DNA of 24,328 nt from Kiritimatiellia bacterium. Lineage in GTDB: Bacteria > Verrucomicrobiota > Kiritimatiellia > RFP12 > UBA1067. Every line of letters begins with the position of its first letter. Position 1 is the first letter of the stretch. The stretch covers positions 1 to 24,328 of the forward strand of contig JAKSOY010000039.1 of the NCBI GenBank assembly GCA_024405255.1, given 5' to 3'. This document shows positions 15,201 to 22,010 of this stretch, piece by piece. Under the pieces are notes generated by a model. That model was not told the DNA's origin. It was given only the letters and a program-made list of their open reading frames with translations, and did not search any database. The position numbers and the translations under genes are program-made.

Positions 15201-17169
15201 CAACCGGACCGTTGAAATTGAGCGTTCCCGCGCCCGTCTTGAACAGGTTGCGGTTCGCCCCGCCCGCCTCGTCGCCACCCAAAAGCGTCACGGGGCCCGT
15301 ACCGTCCACTTCGATCGTGCCGTTGCCCTTCTCGAGCCGAATCGGGTTCGTGAGCATCAGCGGCTGATTGGCCCCTGCGCCATTGAGGATGAACGTGGTG
15401 TTCGGCGTGCGATCGCTCCCGGGGACAAGAGACGTCCACTGCGAATCAAATGTGAGCGTCAGCGGTTTTTCAAAAGCCGAAATGCCGGCGGCGCTCTCGG
15501 ACGTGGTGAACCAAACCTGGCCCATACCCGACCCAAGCGGGAGAGTCGCCTCCTCGACGAGCGGTGCCCAGGTGCCGCCGTCGATGCGGATGGATGCCGT
15601 TTCGGTGACACCCGTGCCGCGCGCGGCCAAGAGGGCGCCTTCGTGGATGTAGACATTGCCCGTGAACGCGTTCTTGGCCGTCAATCGGGCCGAATGGGAA
15701 CCGTACTTGTGCACGTCCGAATAGTTCGAGCCGATCACTTCGCCGATATTGAGATCCGTCGAATCCGCCTGAATGGTGTAGGAGACCGTCCATTGCGTGG
15801 GCGTCAGGACGATGTAGCCGTCGTTGTCCACCGACTGCACGCAATCGAAATCGCCGAGGCGGAACGGCGTGAACACCGTGTCCGCCGTGGCCGAACCGGC
15901 GAACTGAAGATCCGTCTGCACGTTGACGCCCGTACGATAGGGCACGCCGTCTCGCAGCAGCCCGGAATCGACCGTGGCCTGCAGTTCACCGCCCGAGACA
16001 ATGACCTTGCCCGTATGGGCCGGCAGCGACGGAAACGCGTACGTGCCGCCCTCGACTTCAAGCCGCGCAAACGTTCCGGAAGTGTATGTGAGCGTGCCGC
16101 CCGCAAGCACGGCCTTCGTATTCGCACCGACTGCGGTGAGCGCGAGCGCGCCTTCCTGCACGCGGAATGTGCCGCCGAAGCCGCTTCCCGCGTTCGCGAG
16201 CGTCAATGTGCCCGTGCCGCGCTTCGTCAGGACGCCGTCCGTCGCACCCGACACGAGCCGGATCTGCGTGAGCAGCTTCGTGTTGAATTCGCCGATATCG
16301 ATCAGACCGCCGTTCGCCGTCACGTCGATCCACAGACTCGGGTCGAGTCCATGCCCCGTGGGCAGGTCGTCGCCGAAGATGTAGTCCGCCTGATTCAAGG
16401 ACGCTCCATCCTTCACCAGCGCGCCGCCGTCGAACACGAGGCCCGACGTGGTACTGTGTTCGCAGATGTAGGAGCAATGGAATTCGCCGCCCTTCTTCAA
16501 GACAATGCGCGTATTCGCGCCGCTCGCGCTCACCACCGCCCACCGGTCGACCGGCACGTAGAACTTGGCGGAACGATTGGGGTCGCCGCTGCCGACGATG
16601 AACTCCGCCTTAGCCCCCGAGCCTTCGCCCACACGCAGGTCTTCGCGGCAGGAGAACGAACCCTCTTCCAGCCAAAACCAGCCCGCGCACGATTTCGCGA
16701 ATGCCACGCGTAAGTTTCCGGACGTGTAATAGGTGCCGCTCTTGATATGCAAGGCCGCGTTCTGCACGTTGGCGTCGCCGACGATGATGGCATCTCTCCC
16801 GCTCACATTCGTATGATTGATGCCATACCCGGGCGACGTCGCTTCCCACACAACCGGATTCGTCACGCCCGTCGACGGATCGTAGTATTTACCGGCAGCG
16901 TCGGTTCCGTTCCAAATGTAGCCGGTTATCGTGTAGACGCGGTCGAACGTGACCGTCTTCCCGTAGGCGCCGGCGGCAAAGCGCATGCTCGCCGACGGCA
17001 CCACGCCGTTGTTCCAGTTGGCACCGGTCGAGGCGAGCGTATTCGCGCCCTTCCCCACCCAGTCCGTGGCTTCGAGCCCATAGCCCCAAGCCGAGCCGAC
17101 ACCCATCACACCGCTGAACGCGGCCATAGCCGCGATCGTGTTCCGCATCAAATTCAGTCGAGTCTTCAT
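12214..17169 (-). CDS. Giant secreted autotransporter-repeat and LamG protein
   Basis: 1651 residues. The start ATG is preceded by AGAAGGAAAA. The signal peptide covers residues 1-29 (NTIAAMAAFSGVMGVGSAWG). It is followed by a W-V-G...GANW unit and about 1000 residues of glycine-rich beta-strand repeats of the autotransporter-associated type (LTKRGTGTLTLANAGSGFGG, TFNMTGGTLKVGG, GVYNMTGGEFYN), expected to form a beta-helix. Two tandem LamG domains follow at about residues 1029-1254 (LVHRWSFNNSLADSVGG ... NYNEVRVWNAALSES) and 1279-1495 (LAHRWTFNGTADDMVGG ... SYNEVRVWNAALSEA). Another beta-strand stretch leads to the tail GLFLFFR. No outer-membrane translocator barrel is present, so this is not a classical type V autotransporter. 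It has its own promoter and terminator. A surface or matrix protein is the best guess, with the ligand unknown. Confidence 0.8.
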   Translation of the reverse strand: MKTRLNLMRNTIAAMAAFSGVMGVGSAWGYGLEATDWVGKGANTLASTGANWNNGVVPSASMRFAAGAYGKTVTFDRVYTITGYIWNGTDAAGKYYDPSTGVTNPVVWEATSPGYGINHTNVSGRDAIIVGDANVQNAALHIKSGTYYTSGNLRVAFAKSCAGWFWLEEGSFSCREDLRVGEGSGAKAEFIVGSGDPNRSAKFYVPVDRWAVVSASGANTRIVLKKGGEFHCSYICEHSTTSGLVFDGGALVKDGASLNQADYIFGDDLPTGHGLDPSLWIDVTANGGLIDIGEFNTKLLTQIRLVSGATDGVLTKRGTGTLTLANAGSGFGGTFRVQEGALALTAVGANTKAVLAGGTLTYTSGTFARLEVEGGTYAFPSLPAHTGKVIVSGGELQATVDSGLLRDGVPYRTGVNVQTDLQFAGSATADTVFTPFRLGDFDCVQSVDNDGYIVLTPTQWTVSYTIQADSTDLNIGEVIGSNYSDVHKYGSHSARLTAKNAFTGNVYIHEGALLAARGTGVTETASIRIDGGTWAPLVEEATLPLGSGMGQVWFTTSESAAGISAFEKPLTLTFDSQWTSLVPGSDRTPNTTFILNGAGANQPLMLTNPIRLEKGNGTIEVDGTGPVTLLGGDEAGGANRNLFKTGAGTLNFNGPVGANGAENKWLYIYPQAGTVSFNYNEATNKVADIIQQNASKVYLTNNAALFCNGWYYTGESGTGAVTYMSNGWLGTPVGNYLRVGYNLGSVGTFNFSGGTLEPGRLTVGGLKGRGTFNMTGGTLKVGGTGESMVGQTDAPGKNEARAAESVFTLSNGKAVFGQNFQVGVHSDGRFEQSGGVLDVTAWLSIARWNDAKGVYNMTGGEFYNTNAWGVIVGELGKGQLNLSGANTRFVAKWLQIGSGVDGDTLGDGLITVKDGAKLIADAIAHGLGTNNATLYVDGGTVGAYSSDKILSGYFRNMGGGVAVGPRGMTFDTGSSWVDAGDFSLAGTSSGTITKTGTGTLAMTKLPEAAKVTGAEGTLADSGEPSASALVHRWSFNNSLADSVGGQTAQVYTPSSTTPPTTPSGTLGYTSDGKAISLPGGNNTAIVGLGSNILPTSGPVTIEIWSTLRSHTVWEKMFAVGTSQNNGLLLTYSCGAKNANNASAVNWLNAGTGDVTGTGYYRDNEEYYMAVRFDPAQGGTVLTAYVIHAKSGAKVGSYTHYAEGVTVANISQTGSWLGWAWWNDAVPKANYNEVRVWNAALSESDMLAHVEAGPDQVFATTTDAGDNLYPENPSETLLANNYLAHRWTFNGTADDMVGGFTATLGGSSALVNNRQLDLVGGGTANGADLGANALPVSGPVTLEFWTTLRSYQAWEKLFAIGSSTSDYLLFTYSTQNAAGNTSMGVLGAGANSGNMTGTGTCPLNVECYLAMTITPNGNGSTVTATLWNTETGAKIGTQTYTSDTWTPAQLQQNSFYLGKNWFNNPTPHASYNEVRVWNAALSEAQQQVNLALGPDVLPKLSPAASVGGAPILEVAAGATVDLKGGTIKQYAVEGSGRVCNGTLEVTGVLAPGGEDAVGTLTLESSTTVSGTIRLNVGDQIVCESALNLADVTIEVLDRENLKNVSSWTVASSAGRRITGRVKGDNLKGTSYIVHTTSSAVKIFHDGLFLFFR
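12685..14090 (-). repeat. Tandem LamG-domain duplication within the 1651-residue protein gene
   Basis: Two ~220-residue domains, about 13410-14090 and 12685-13335, share their order of motifs: HRW-[ST]-FN at the start, SGPVT-[IL]-E-[IF]-W, WEK-[ML]-FA-[VI]-G, and NEVRVWNAALSE at the end. DNA around the last motif is nearly identical (for example CACACGCGCACTTCGTTGTA on the plus strand in both), so the duplication is not ancient or is maintained by conversion. Confidence 0.7.
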
Positions 17170-17198
17170 TTTTCCTTCTTCTGTTTTAATGCTAGGAG

Positions 17199-17220
17199 GG
17201 GAACCGGTTGCCCGGTTCCC
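17199..17220 (-). promoter_or_regulatory. Leader hairpin 2 of the 1651-residue protein gene
   Basis: A perfect 9-bp stem GGGAACCGG / CCGGTTCCC with a 4-base loop, between the predicted transcription start (about 17264) and the ribosome binding site. Its arms share GGAACC and GGTTCC with leader hairpin 1, so alternative pairings are possible. Confidence 0.55.
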
Positions 17221-17243
17221 GTTAGATCAGTCACACACGGCTC

Positions 17244-17258
17244 GGAACCCCAGGTTCC
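17244..17258 (-). promoter_or_regulatory. Leader hairpin 1 of the 1651-residue protein gene
   Basis: GGAACC pairs with GGTTCC across a 3-base loop, beginning about 6 bases after the predicted transcription start. Such 5'-terminal stem-loops can stabilise mRNA. Confidence 0.5.
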
Positions 17259-17270
17259 AAGTCTGATATA

Positions 17271-17299
17271 ATTATAGCACGCGACAGGAGGAAGGTCAA
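17271..17299 (-). promoter_or_regulatory. Sigma-70-type promoter for the 1651-residue protein gene
   Basis: On the minus strand TTGACC (17294-17299) and a perfect TATAAT (17271-17276) are separated by 17 bases, with TGC before the -10. The predicted start is near 17264, giving a leader of about 95 bases. The promoter sits directly behind the terminator of the ribosomal operon, so the gene is transcribed independently of it. Confidence 0.8.
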
Positions 17300-17328
17300 A
17301 TGCGAACTTAGGTCCGAAAATCGATAAG

Positions 17329-17355
17329 AAAAACGCCGCCCCGAAAGGAGCGGCG
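17329..17355 (-). terminator. Rho-independent terminator of the ribosomal protein operon
   Basis: On the minus strand CGCCGCTCC pairs with GGGGCGGCG (one G-U pair) around TTTC and is followed by TTTTT. It lies 28 bases beyond the rplO stop codon. A smaller hairpin (CCCGT/ACGGG, 17363-17376) lies between stop codon and terminator. Confidence 0.85.
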
Positions 17356-17382
17356 CTTTGAGCCCGTTAGAACGGGTTTGCC

Positions 17383-17820
17383 TTAGGCGACCGAGCCACC
17401 CGCGGCTTCGATCTTCGCCTTCGCAGATGCGGAGCACGGGACCTTGACCGTGAGCTTCTTCGTGAGCTCGCCCTTCGCGAGGATCTTCACGCGCGGACGC
17501 TTGTTGTCCGTCAGGCCAAACTCGGCAAGAGTCTGGACGGTGACTTCGTCACCCGCGTTGAAGAACTTCTCGAGCGTCTCGACGTTGACCGGATACGCCT
17601 CGCAGCGGAAGTTGAAGTTGTTGAAGCCACGCTTCGGCAGACGACGCACGAGCGGCATCTGGCCACCTTCAAATCCGAGTTTCTGCTTGTGGCCCTTACG
17701 CGCATTCTGGCCCTTGTTGCCGCGGCAGCAGGTCTTACCCATGCCGGAGCCGCAACCACGACCGACGCGCTTGGCCCTCTTGCGGGCGCCCGGGGTGTTA
17801 GTAAGAGAGGAAAGATCCAT
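17383..17820 (-). CDS. rplO: 50S ribosomal protein L15
   Basis: 145 residues, normal length for L15, a late-assembly protein binding 23S rRNA. The glycine- and arginine-rich N-terminal arm (RVGRGCGSGMGKTCCRGNKG) and GFEGGQMPLVRRLPKRGFNN are diagnostic. The C-terminal globular part ends KIEAAGGSVA, matching the usual V-E-x-AGG ending. It follows rpsE by 17 bases, with no rpmD between, and is the last gene before the operon terminator. In many bacteria secY comes next; here it does not. Confidence 0.97.
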   Translation of the reverse strand: MDLSSLTNTPGARKRAKRVGRGCGSGMGKTCCRGNKGQNARKGHKQKLGFEGGQMPLVRRLPKRGFNNFNFRCEAYPVNVETLEKFFNAGDEVTVQTLAEFGLTDNKRPRVKILAKGELTKKLTVKVPCSASAKAKIEAAGGSVA

Positions 17821-17837
17821 TTCTTAAACTCCTTTAA

Positions 17838-18335
17838 TTAAGCGCGGATAGCCGCAATCGTCTCAGGGGAGCGGAGCTGGGCGAGCGCATCGAGCGTGGC
17901 CTTGACCACGTTCAAGCGGTTCTTGGAGCCGAGGGACTTGCCCACGGCGTCCTTGATGCCGGCAGCTTCGAGCACAGGACGCATACCACCGCCGACGATC
18001 AGACCCGTACCAGCCGGGGCCGGCTTCAGCAGCACGCGGCCGCCGTCGCAATCGCCCATGACTTCGTGCGGAATCGTATCGCCCTGGCGGATGATGGCCT
18101 TGAGGGCCTTACGAGCGGCCTCGCCACCCTTGCGGATCGCGTCGGACACTTCGTTCGCCTTGCCGAAACCGAGGCCCACCTTGCCATCTCCATCGCCGAC
18201 AACGATGACGGCGGAGAAGGACATGCGACGGCCGCCCTTGACGGTCTTCGCGCAGCGGTTCACGAACACAACGCGCTCATCGAGGTCGTCGTTCGCGCCG
18301 GACTCATTGCGGCGCTTATCACGATTCATCGCCAT
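17838..18335 (-). CDS. rpsE: 30S ribosomal protein S5
   Basis: 165 residues. S5 takes part in decoding accuracy and mRNA unwinding at the entry channel. The double-stranded RNA-binding domain is clear ([31 protein letters not shown]), followed by the second domain ([20 protein letters not shown]) and [15 protein letters not shown]. The start ATG overlaps the rplR stop by one base (TAATG), with GGAGG 7 bases upstream; a second ATG two codons later is less well placed. Cys at the position VNRCAKTV replaces the more usual Val/Ile. Confidence 0.97.
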   Translation of the reverse strand: MAMNRDKRRNESGANDDLDERVVFVNRCAKTVKGGRRMSFSAVIVVGDGDGKVGLGFGKANEVSDAIRKGGEAARKALKAIIRQGDTIPHEVMGDCDGGRVLLKPAPAGTGLIVGGGMRPVLEAAGIKDAVGKSLGSKNRLNVVKATLDALAQLRSPETIAAIRA

Positions 18336-18703
18336 TATTCAGCCTCCTTCGCGGGTTTATCGCTGATCGACAGTCCATTCTCCACGGCAGCATCCACGAT
18401 GGCCGCGATGCGGCCCGTGAACTTAAAACCACCGCGGTCGACGACGACCGTCTTGATGCCCTTGGCCTTGGCAGCTTCCGCCGCCGCCGCGCCGAGCTTC
18501 TTGGCGATTTCGAGGTTGCACTTCGTCTCCTTGATCGTGGAGGCGGAAGCGAGCGTGTTACCAACGGTATCGTCAATGAACTGCACATACATGTGCTTGT
18601 TCGAGATGCAGAGCGACATACGCGGCTTTTCCGCGGTGCCGATCACGCGCTGACGAAGGCGCAGATGGCGCTTCTGACGCTGGTCTTTACGGTTGAAACT
18701 CAT
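18335..18703 (-). CDS. rplR: 50S ribosomal protein L18
   Basis: 122 residues. L18 binds 5S rRNA and brings it to the central protuberance together with L5. Recognised from [20 protein letters not shown] near the N-terminus, the YVQFIDD strand, and the conserved [16 protein letters not shown] segment. The C-terminus is slightly longer than usual (SDKPAKEAE after the normal end NGLSI). It is separated from rplF by 32 bases, the largest gap in the operon, and is coupled to rpsE by a stop-start overlap. Confidence 0.96.
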   Translation of the reverse strand: MSFNRKDQRQKRHLRLRQRVIGTAEKPRMSLCISNKHMYVQFIDDTVGNTLASASTIKETKCNLEIAKKLGAAAAEAAKAKGIKTVVVDRGGFKFTGRIAAIVDAAVENGLSISDKPAKEAE

Positions 18704-18735
18704 TGTAGATTTCTCCGAATCAGGCAGCCTTTAGA

Positions 18736-19272
18736 TTAGGCCACCTTCTTACCCTGTTTACGGCGAATGCGTTCGCCTTCATACTTGATGCCCTTGCCCT
18801 TGTAGGGTTCGGCCGGGTAGAAGCTGCGAATGCGAGCCGCGGCTTCGCCCACCTTTTCCTTGCTGATGCCGGTGATCGTCACGAGCAGGCCGTCGTTCTC
18901 GACGGTGATCTTGAGATCGTCGGTGATCGGGAAAAGCTTGGGGGACGCGAAGCCGAGCGACAGCGCGAGCACCTTACCCTGAAGGGCGGCCTTGAAGCCG
19001 GTACCTTCGATCGTGAGCTTCTTCGTGTAGCCTTCCGAAACGCCCTTCACCATGTTGTTGATGAGCGCACGGGCGAGGCCGTGGAAGTTGCCATACTGCT
19101 TGTCGTTCGCGCAGGAGACGACGATCTTGCCGTCTTTGACTTCCGCGCTGATGCCTTCATGCATGACGTATGAAAGCTCGCCGAGCTTGCCCTTGACGGT
19201 GACCGTCTGACCGTCCACCTTGACAGTGACGCCGGCCGCAACGGCCACGGGTTCTTTACCAATACGAGACAT
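18736..19272 (-). CDS. rplF: 50S ribosomal protein L6
   Basis: 178 residues, the expected size, with the two homologous L6 domains. N-terminal SRIGKEPVAVAAGVTVKVDG and VTVKGKLGEL mark the first domain; the C-terminal signature is intact (RSFYPAEPYKGKGIKYEGE), followed by the basic end RIRRKQGKKVA. L6 lies near the sarcin-ricin loop and the factor-binding site of the large subunit. It starts 12 bases after rpsH. Confidence 0.97.
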   Translation of the reverse strand: MSRIGKEPVAVAAGVTVKVDGQTVTVKGKLGELSYVMHEGISAEVKDGKIVVSCANDKQYGNFHGLARALINNMVKGVSEGYTKKLTIEGTGFKAALQGKVLALSLGFASPKLFPITDDLKITVENDGLLVTITGISKEKVGEAAARIRSFYPAEPYKGKGIKYEGERIRRKQGKKVA

Positions 19273-19284
19273 TGTTCGGACTCC

Positions 19285-19677
19285 TTACCAAACGGTGCAG
19301 ATGAGTTCGCCACCCAGCTTCTGCGCCTTCGCGTCCTTGCCGCTCATCACGCCCTTCGACGTGGAGAGCACCGCGAGACCCATGCCACCGAGAACGGCGG
19401 GGATCTCCGCGCAGCCGACGAACTTGCGCAGACCCGGCTTCGACTGACGCTGGAGACCGCGAATGGCCGGCTCGGCCTTGTCGGAGTACTTCAGCGTAAT
19501 GACGAGCTTCTTCGGGAATTCGGAGGTCGTGAACGCGTCCTGGATGTAACCAGAAGCCTTCATAACCTTCGCGATTTCAGCCTTGATGTTCGAGGCCGGA
19601 ACGGCGACCTGCACGAGGCGGGCCTTCAGACCGTTGCGGATCGACACCAGCATATCGGAAATGGGATCGATGATCAT
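19285..19677 (-). CDS. rpsH: 30S ribosomal protein S8
   Basis: 130 residues. S8 is a primary 16S rRNA binder of the central domain, and in Escherichia coli it represses the spc operon. Start DPISDMLVSIRNGLKA and the C-terminal signature LSTSKGVMSGKDAKAQKLGG are typical (family pattern STSKGxMxxxxAxxxxxGG), with the last strand GELICTVW complete. Whether S8 feedback operates on this mRNA cannot be judged from the sequence. Confidence 0.97.
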   Translation of the reverse strand: MIIDPISDMLVSIRNGLKARLVQVAVPASNIKAEIAKVMKASGYIQDAFTTSEFPKKLVITLKYSDKAEPAIRGLQRQSKPGLRKFVGCAEIPAVLGGMGLAVLSTSKGVMSGKDAKAQKLGGELICTVW

Positions 19678-19695
19678 TTCTTCAGTTCCTTTCCG

Positions 19696-19881
19696 TTACC
19701 ACGAGGCCTTCGTGACGCCCGGGATGAGACCGTTCACCGCGAGTTCGCGGAAGCAGAGACGGCACACGCCGAACTTGCGCATATAGGCGTGACGACGGCC
19801 GCAGAGCTTGCAGCGGTTATAGGCACGCACGCCGAACTTCGGCTTGCGGTTCGCCTTTTCCATCAGACATTTCTTGGCCAT
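19696..19881 (-). CDS. rpsN: 30S ribosomal protein S14, zinc-binding type Z
   Basis: 61 residues, the short C+ form of S14. A complete zinc ribbon is present: CKLC, then 12 residues, then CRLC, followed by [18 protein letters not shown], the canonical end. This is the zinc-dependent paralogue; no zinc-independent long form is in the window. It starts 3 bases after rplE and lies 18 bases before rpsH. Sometimes named rpsZ. Confidence 0.96.
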   Translation of the reverse strand: MAKKCLMEKANRKPKFGVRAYNRCKLCGRRHAYMRKFGVCRLCFRELAVNGLIPGVTKASW

Positions 19882-19884
19882 TGC

Positions 19885-20421
19885 TTAGTTCCTTCCCGCG
19901 AACGGCATGCCGAGAGCCACGAGGAACTCCTTGGCAGCCTTGTTATCCAGAGCCGACGTAACGAACGTCACGTCCATGCCCGAGTTCGGACCCGCCGCTT
20001 CCACGATTTCCGGGAAGATCGAGTGGTCCTTGAGACCGAGCGTGTAGTTGCCGCGGCCGTCAAAGCCACGGTTCGGGATGCCGCGGAAGTCGCGGATACG
20101 CGGAAGCGCGACGTTGATGAGACGCTCGCAGAACTCCCACATACGGTCGCCGCGAAGGGTGACCTTGGCGCCGATAACCATGCCTTCACGCAGCTTGAAG
20201 TTCGAGATGGACTTCTTCGCCTTGCAGAGCATGGGCTTCTGGCCGGTGATCGCCGTGAGGTCGTCCACGAGGGCCTTCTGCTCGTCCTTGGAGACGATAC
20301 CGAAACCCATGTTGAGAACGATCTTCTGGAGGCGGGGGACGAGCATCTTGTTCGTCGTCCCGAGCTTCTGCTCGAGTTCGGCGACGATGCGCGAATTGTA
20401 TTCTTCTTTCAGCTTCGCCAT
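19885..20421 (-). CDS. rplE: 50S ribosomal protein L5
   Basis: 178 residues, full length. L5 binds 5S rRNA and contacts the P-site tRNA. Typical segments: VPRLQKIVLNMGFG, the ITGQKPMLCKAKKSISNFKL region, KVTLRGDRMWEFCERLINVA, and LPRIRDFRGIPNRGFDGRGN. It starts 11 bases after rplX. Confidence 0.97.
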   Translation of the reverse strand: MAKLKEEYNSRIVAELEQKLGTTNKMLVPRLQKIVLNMGFGIVSKDEQKALVDDLTAITGQKPMLCKAKKSISNFKLREGMVIGAKVTLRGDRMWEFCERLINVALPRIRDFRGIPNRGFDGRGNYTLGLKDHSIFPEIVEAAGPNSGMDVTFVTSALDNKAAKEFLVALGMPFAGRN

Positions 20422-20432
20422 GATGATGCTCC

Positions 20433-20744
20433 TCAGATGACCTTGCCGGAGGCCTTGAACTTGCGCGCCTTCTTACCGTCCTTTTCGGCGGTGCCGACGC
20501 GGGTGCCCTTCTTCGCGGTCTCGTCGTACGGCATCAGCTTGCACAGCGGAATCGGGAATTCCATTTCCACCAGGCCGCCCTGCGTACGCTCAGTACGGCG
20601 AACAGCCTTCTTGTGCTTGTTGAGACCCTCGACGATCGCGGTGCCTTCCTTGCGGTTGACGCTCTTGACCTTGCCGGTACGACCGGCATCGTTACCGTGA
20701 TTCACAATCACGATATCGTCTTTACGAATACGTGCGATACTCAT
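20433..20744 (-). CDS. rplX: 50S ribosomal protein L24
   Basis: 103 residues. An N-terminal KOW motif is visible (IVIVNHGNDAGRTGKVKSV), then the strand GTAIVEGLNKHKKAV. L24 is an assembly initiator of the large subunit and lies near the peptide exit. The usual K in the KOW loop (dKGk) is replaced by AGR. It starts 11 bases after rplN. Confidence 0.95.
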   Translation of the reverse strand: MSIARIRKDDIVIVNHGNDAGRTGKVKSVNRKEGTAIVEGLNKHKKAVRRTERTQGGLVEMEFPIPLCKLMPYDETAKKGTRVGTAEKDGKKARKFKASGKVI

Positions 20745-20755
20745 GATCTACTCCT

Positions 20756-21121
20756 TTAGACCACTTCCGGGGCCATGGACAGGATTTTCATGTAGTTCTT
20801 CTCACGCAGCTCGCGCGGAACCGGCCCGAACACGCGGGAACCGATCGGGTTGAGCTTGGAGTCGACGAGAACGCAGGCGTTCTGGTCGAAGTGAACACGC
20901 TGGCCGTCCTCGCGGACGATCGGCGCGCCCGTACGGATGATCACCGCCGTGGCGACCTGACCCTTGCGGATCGAACCCGTCGGGGACGCTTCCTTGATGG
21001 CCACACGAATGATGTCACCGAGGTGCGCGTACTCCTTGCGCTGCTTGAGAATGCGGAAGCACATGGCGCGCTTGGCGCCCGTGTTGTCCGCGACAACGAG
21101 ATTGGAGAGTTCCTGCAACAT
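20756..21121 (-). CDS. rplN: 50S ribosomal protein L14
   Basis: 121 residues, almost exactly family length. Signature region LVVADNTGAKRAMCFRILKQ, then GDIIRVAIKEASPTGSIRKG and the C-terminal SRVFGPVPRELREKNYMKIL. L14 forms part of the inter-subunit bridge and of the RsfS silencing-factor site. Its ATG follows the rpsQ stop by 3 bases, and its ribosome binding site (GGAGGAG) lies inside the end of rpsQ. Confidence 0.97.
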   Translation of the reverse strand: MLQELSNLVVADNTGAKRAMCFRILKQRKEYAHLGDIIRVAIKEASPTGSIRKGQVATAVIIRTGAPIVREDGQRVHFDQNACVLVDSKLNPIGSRVFGPVPRELREKNYMKILSMAPEVV

Positions 21122-21124
21122 GGC

Positions 21125-21382
21125 TTACTTCTCCTCCTGGACGATGCGCCAGCGCTTCGTCGCGCTGAGCGGACGCGTTTCCATGATCACGACCTGGTCG
21201 CCCACCTTCGCGGTGTCGGCCTCGTCGTGGGCGTGGTACTTCTTGCTGCGGATGACAACCTTGCCATACACCGGATGCACTTCGCGGTACGTGACCTCGA
21301 CGACGACACTCTTGGTGCCCATCTTCGAGACAACCACGCCCTTGCGAACCTTACGGCCGCCGCGATTGACTTCGTTCGCCAT
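21125..21382 (-). CDS. rpsQ: 30S ribosomal protein S17
   Basis: 85 residues with the OB fold of S17, a primary 16S rRNA binder. Typical: KGVVVSKMGTKSVVVEVTY, VHPVYGKVVIRSKKYHAHDE, and GDQVVIMETRPLSATKRWRI near the end. It starts 2 bases after rpmC. Confidence 0.96.
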   Translation of the reverse strand: MANEVNRGGRKVRKGVVVSKMGTKSVVVEVTYREVHPVYGKVVIRSKKYHAHDEADTAKVGDQVVIMETRPLSATKRWRIVQEEK

Positions 21383-21384
21383 GA

Positions 21385-21585
21385 TTACTTGGCCTCCTTC
21401 TTCAGCTGGGCCTCAATCGTCAGCATACGCGCGATTTCGTGGCGCAACTGGCTGATCCGGCCGGGCTTTTCAACTTCGACCTTCGACGCATGCTTCAGCT
21501 TGAGGTCGGCGAGTTCCTTGCGGGTCTCGCGGATCTTCGCGGCGAGCTCCTCTACGCCGAGTTCTTTCAGTTCATTCGTCTTCAT
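21385..21585 (-). CDS. rpmC: 50S ribosomal protein L29
   Basis: 66 residues forming the two-helix hairpin of L29, which sits at the peptide exit tunnel and helps form the docking site for trigger factor and SRP. Core pattern: ELADLKLKHASKVEVEKPGR followed by RISQLRHEIARMLTI. The ATG overlaps the rplP stop (TGATG) by one base. A GTG one codon upstream is an alternative start and would have slightly better spacing to GGAG; ATG is preferred as the family norm. Confidence 0.94.
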   Translation of the reverse strand: MKTNELKELGVEELAAKIRETRKELADLKLKHASKVEVEKPGRISQLRHEIARMLTIEAQLKKEAK

Positions 21586-22007
21586 CACATTTTAACTCCG
21601 GCACGGGTGACGAGTTTCGTGTGGATACCGATCTTCGTGGCGGCGAGACGCAGGCATTCGCGAGCGACTTCTTCCGAAACGCCGCCAATCTCGAAGAGCA
21701 GCTTGCCCGGGAGCACAACGGCGACCCAGAATTCAGGGTTACCCTTGCCTCCACCCATACGCACTTCGATCGGCTTACGGGTAATGGGCTTGTCGGGGAA
21801 CACACGGATCCAGAGCTTGCCCTTGCGCTTCATCTCACGATTGATCGCGACACGGCAGGCTTCAATCTGGGTGGCCGTGAGGAACCCGCGCGTCAGCGCC
21901 TTCAGGCCGAACTCGCCGTACGCGAGTTCCGTACCCGAGGTCGCGTAGCCGCCGCGGTTGCCCTTCGACTGCTTACGATACTTGACTCTCTTAGGCATCA
22001 AAGGCAT
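21585..22007 (-). CDS. rplP: 50S ribosomal protein L16
   Basis: 140 residues. L16 sits at the A-site side of the peptidyl transferase centre. [37 protein letters not shown], the loop [20 protein letters not shown] and [15 protein letters not shown] are all canonical. The first of two close ATG codons is used (MPLMPKR); most homologues start two or three residues before MPKR, which agrees. It begins 3 bases after the rpsC stop. Confidence 0.96.
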   Translation of the reverse strand: MPLMPKRVKYRKQSKGNRGGYATSGTELAYGEFGLKALTRGFLTATQIEACRVAINREMKRKGKLWIRVFPDKPITRKPIEVRMGGGKGNPEFWVAVVLPGKLLFEIGGVSEEVARECLRLAATKIGIHTKLVTRAGVKM

Positions 22008-22010
22008 GGC

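Noticed and set aside
13318..16713. Plus-strand open frame of over 1100 codons opposite the 1651-residue protein gene
   Set aside because: It is Arg/His-rich and has no signal peptide, domain motif or ribosome binding site. It mirrors the codon bias of the minus-strand gene, which has clear domains.
12214..17169. Classical type V autotransporter assignment for the 1651-residue protein
   Set aside because: The passenger-type beta repeats are present, but there is no C-terminal translocator barrel; LamG domains and a short tail occupy that place.
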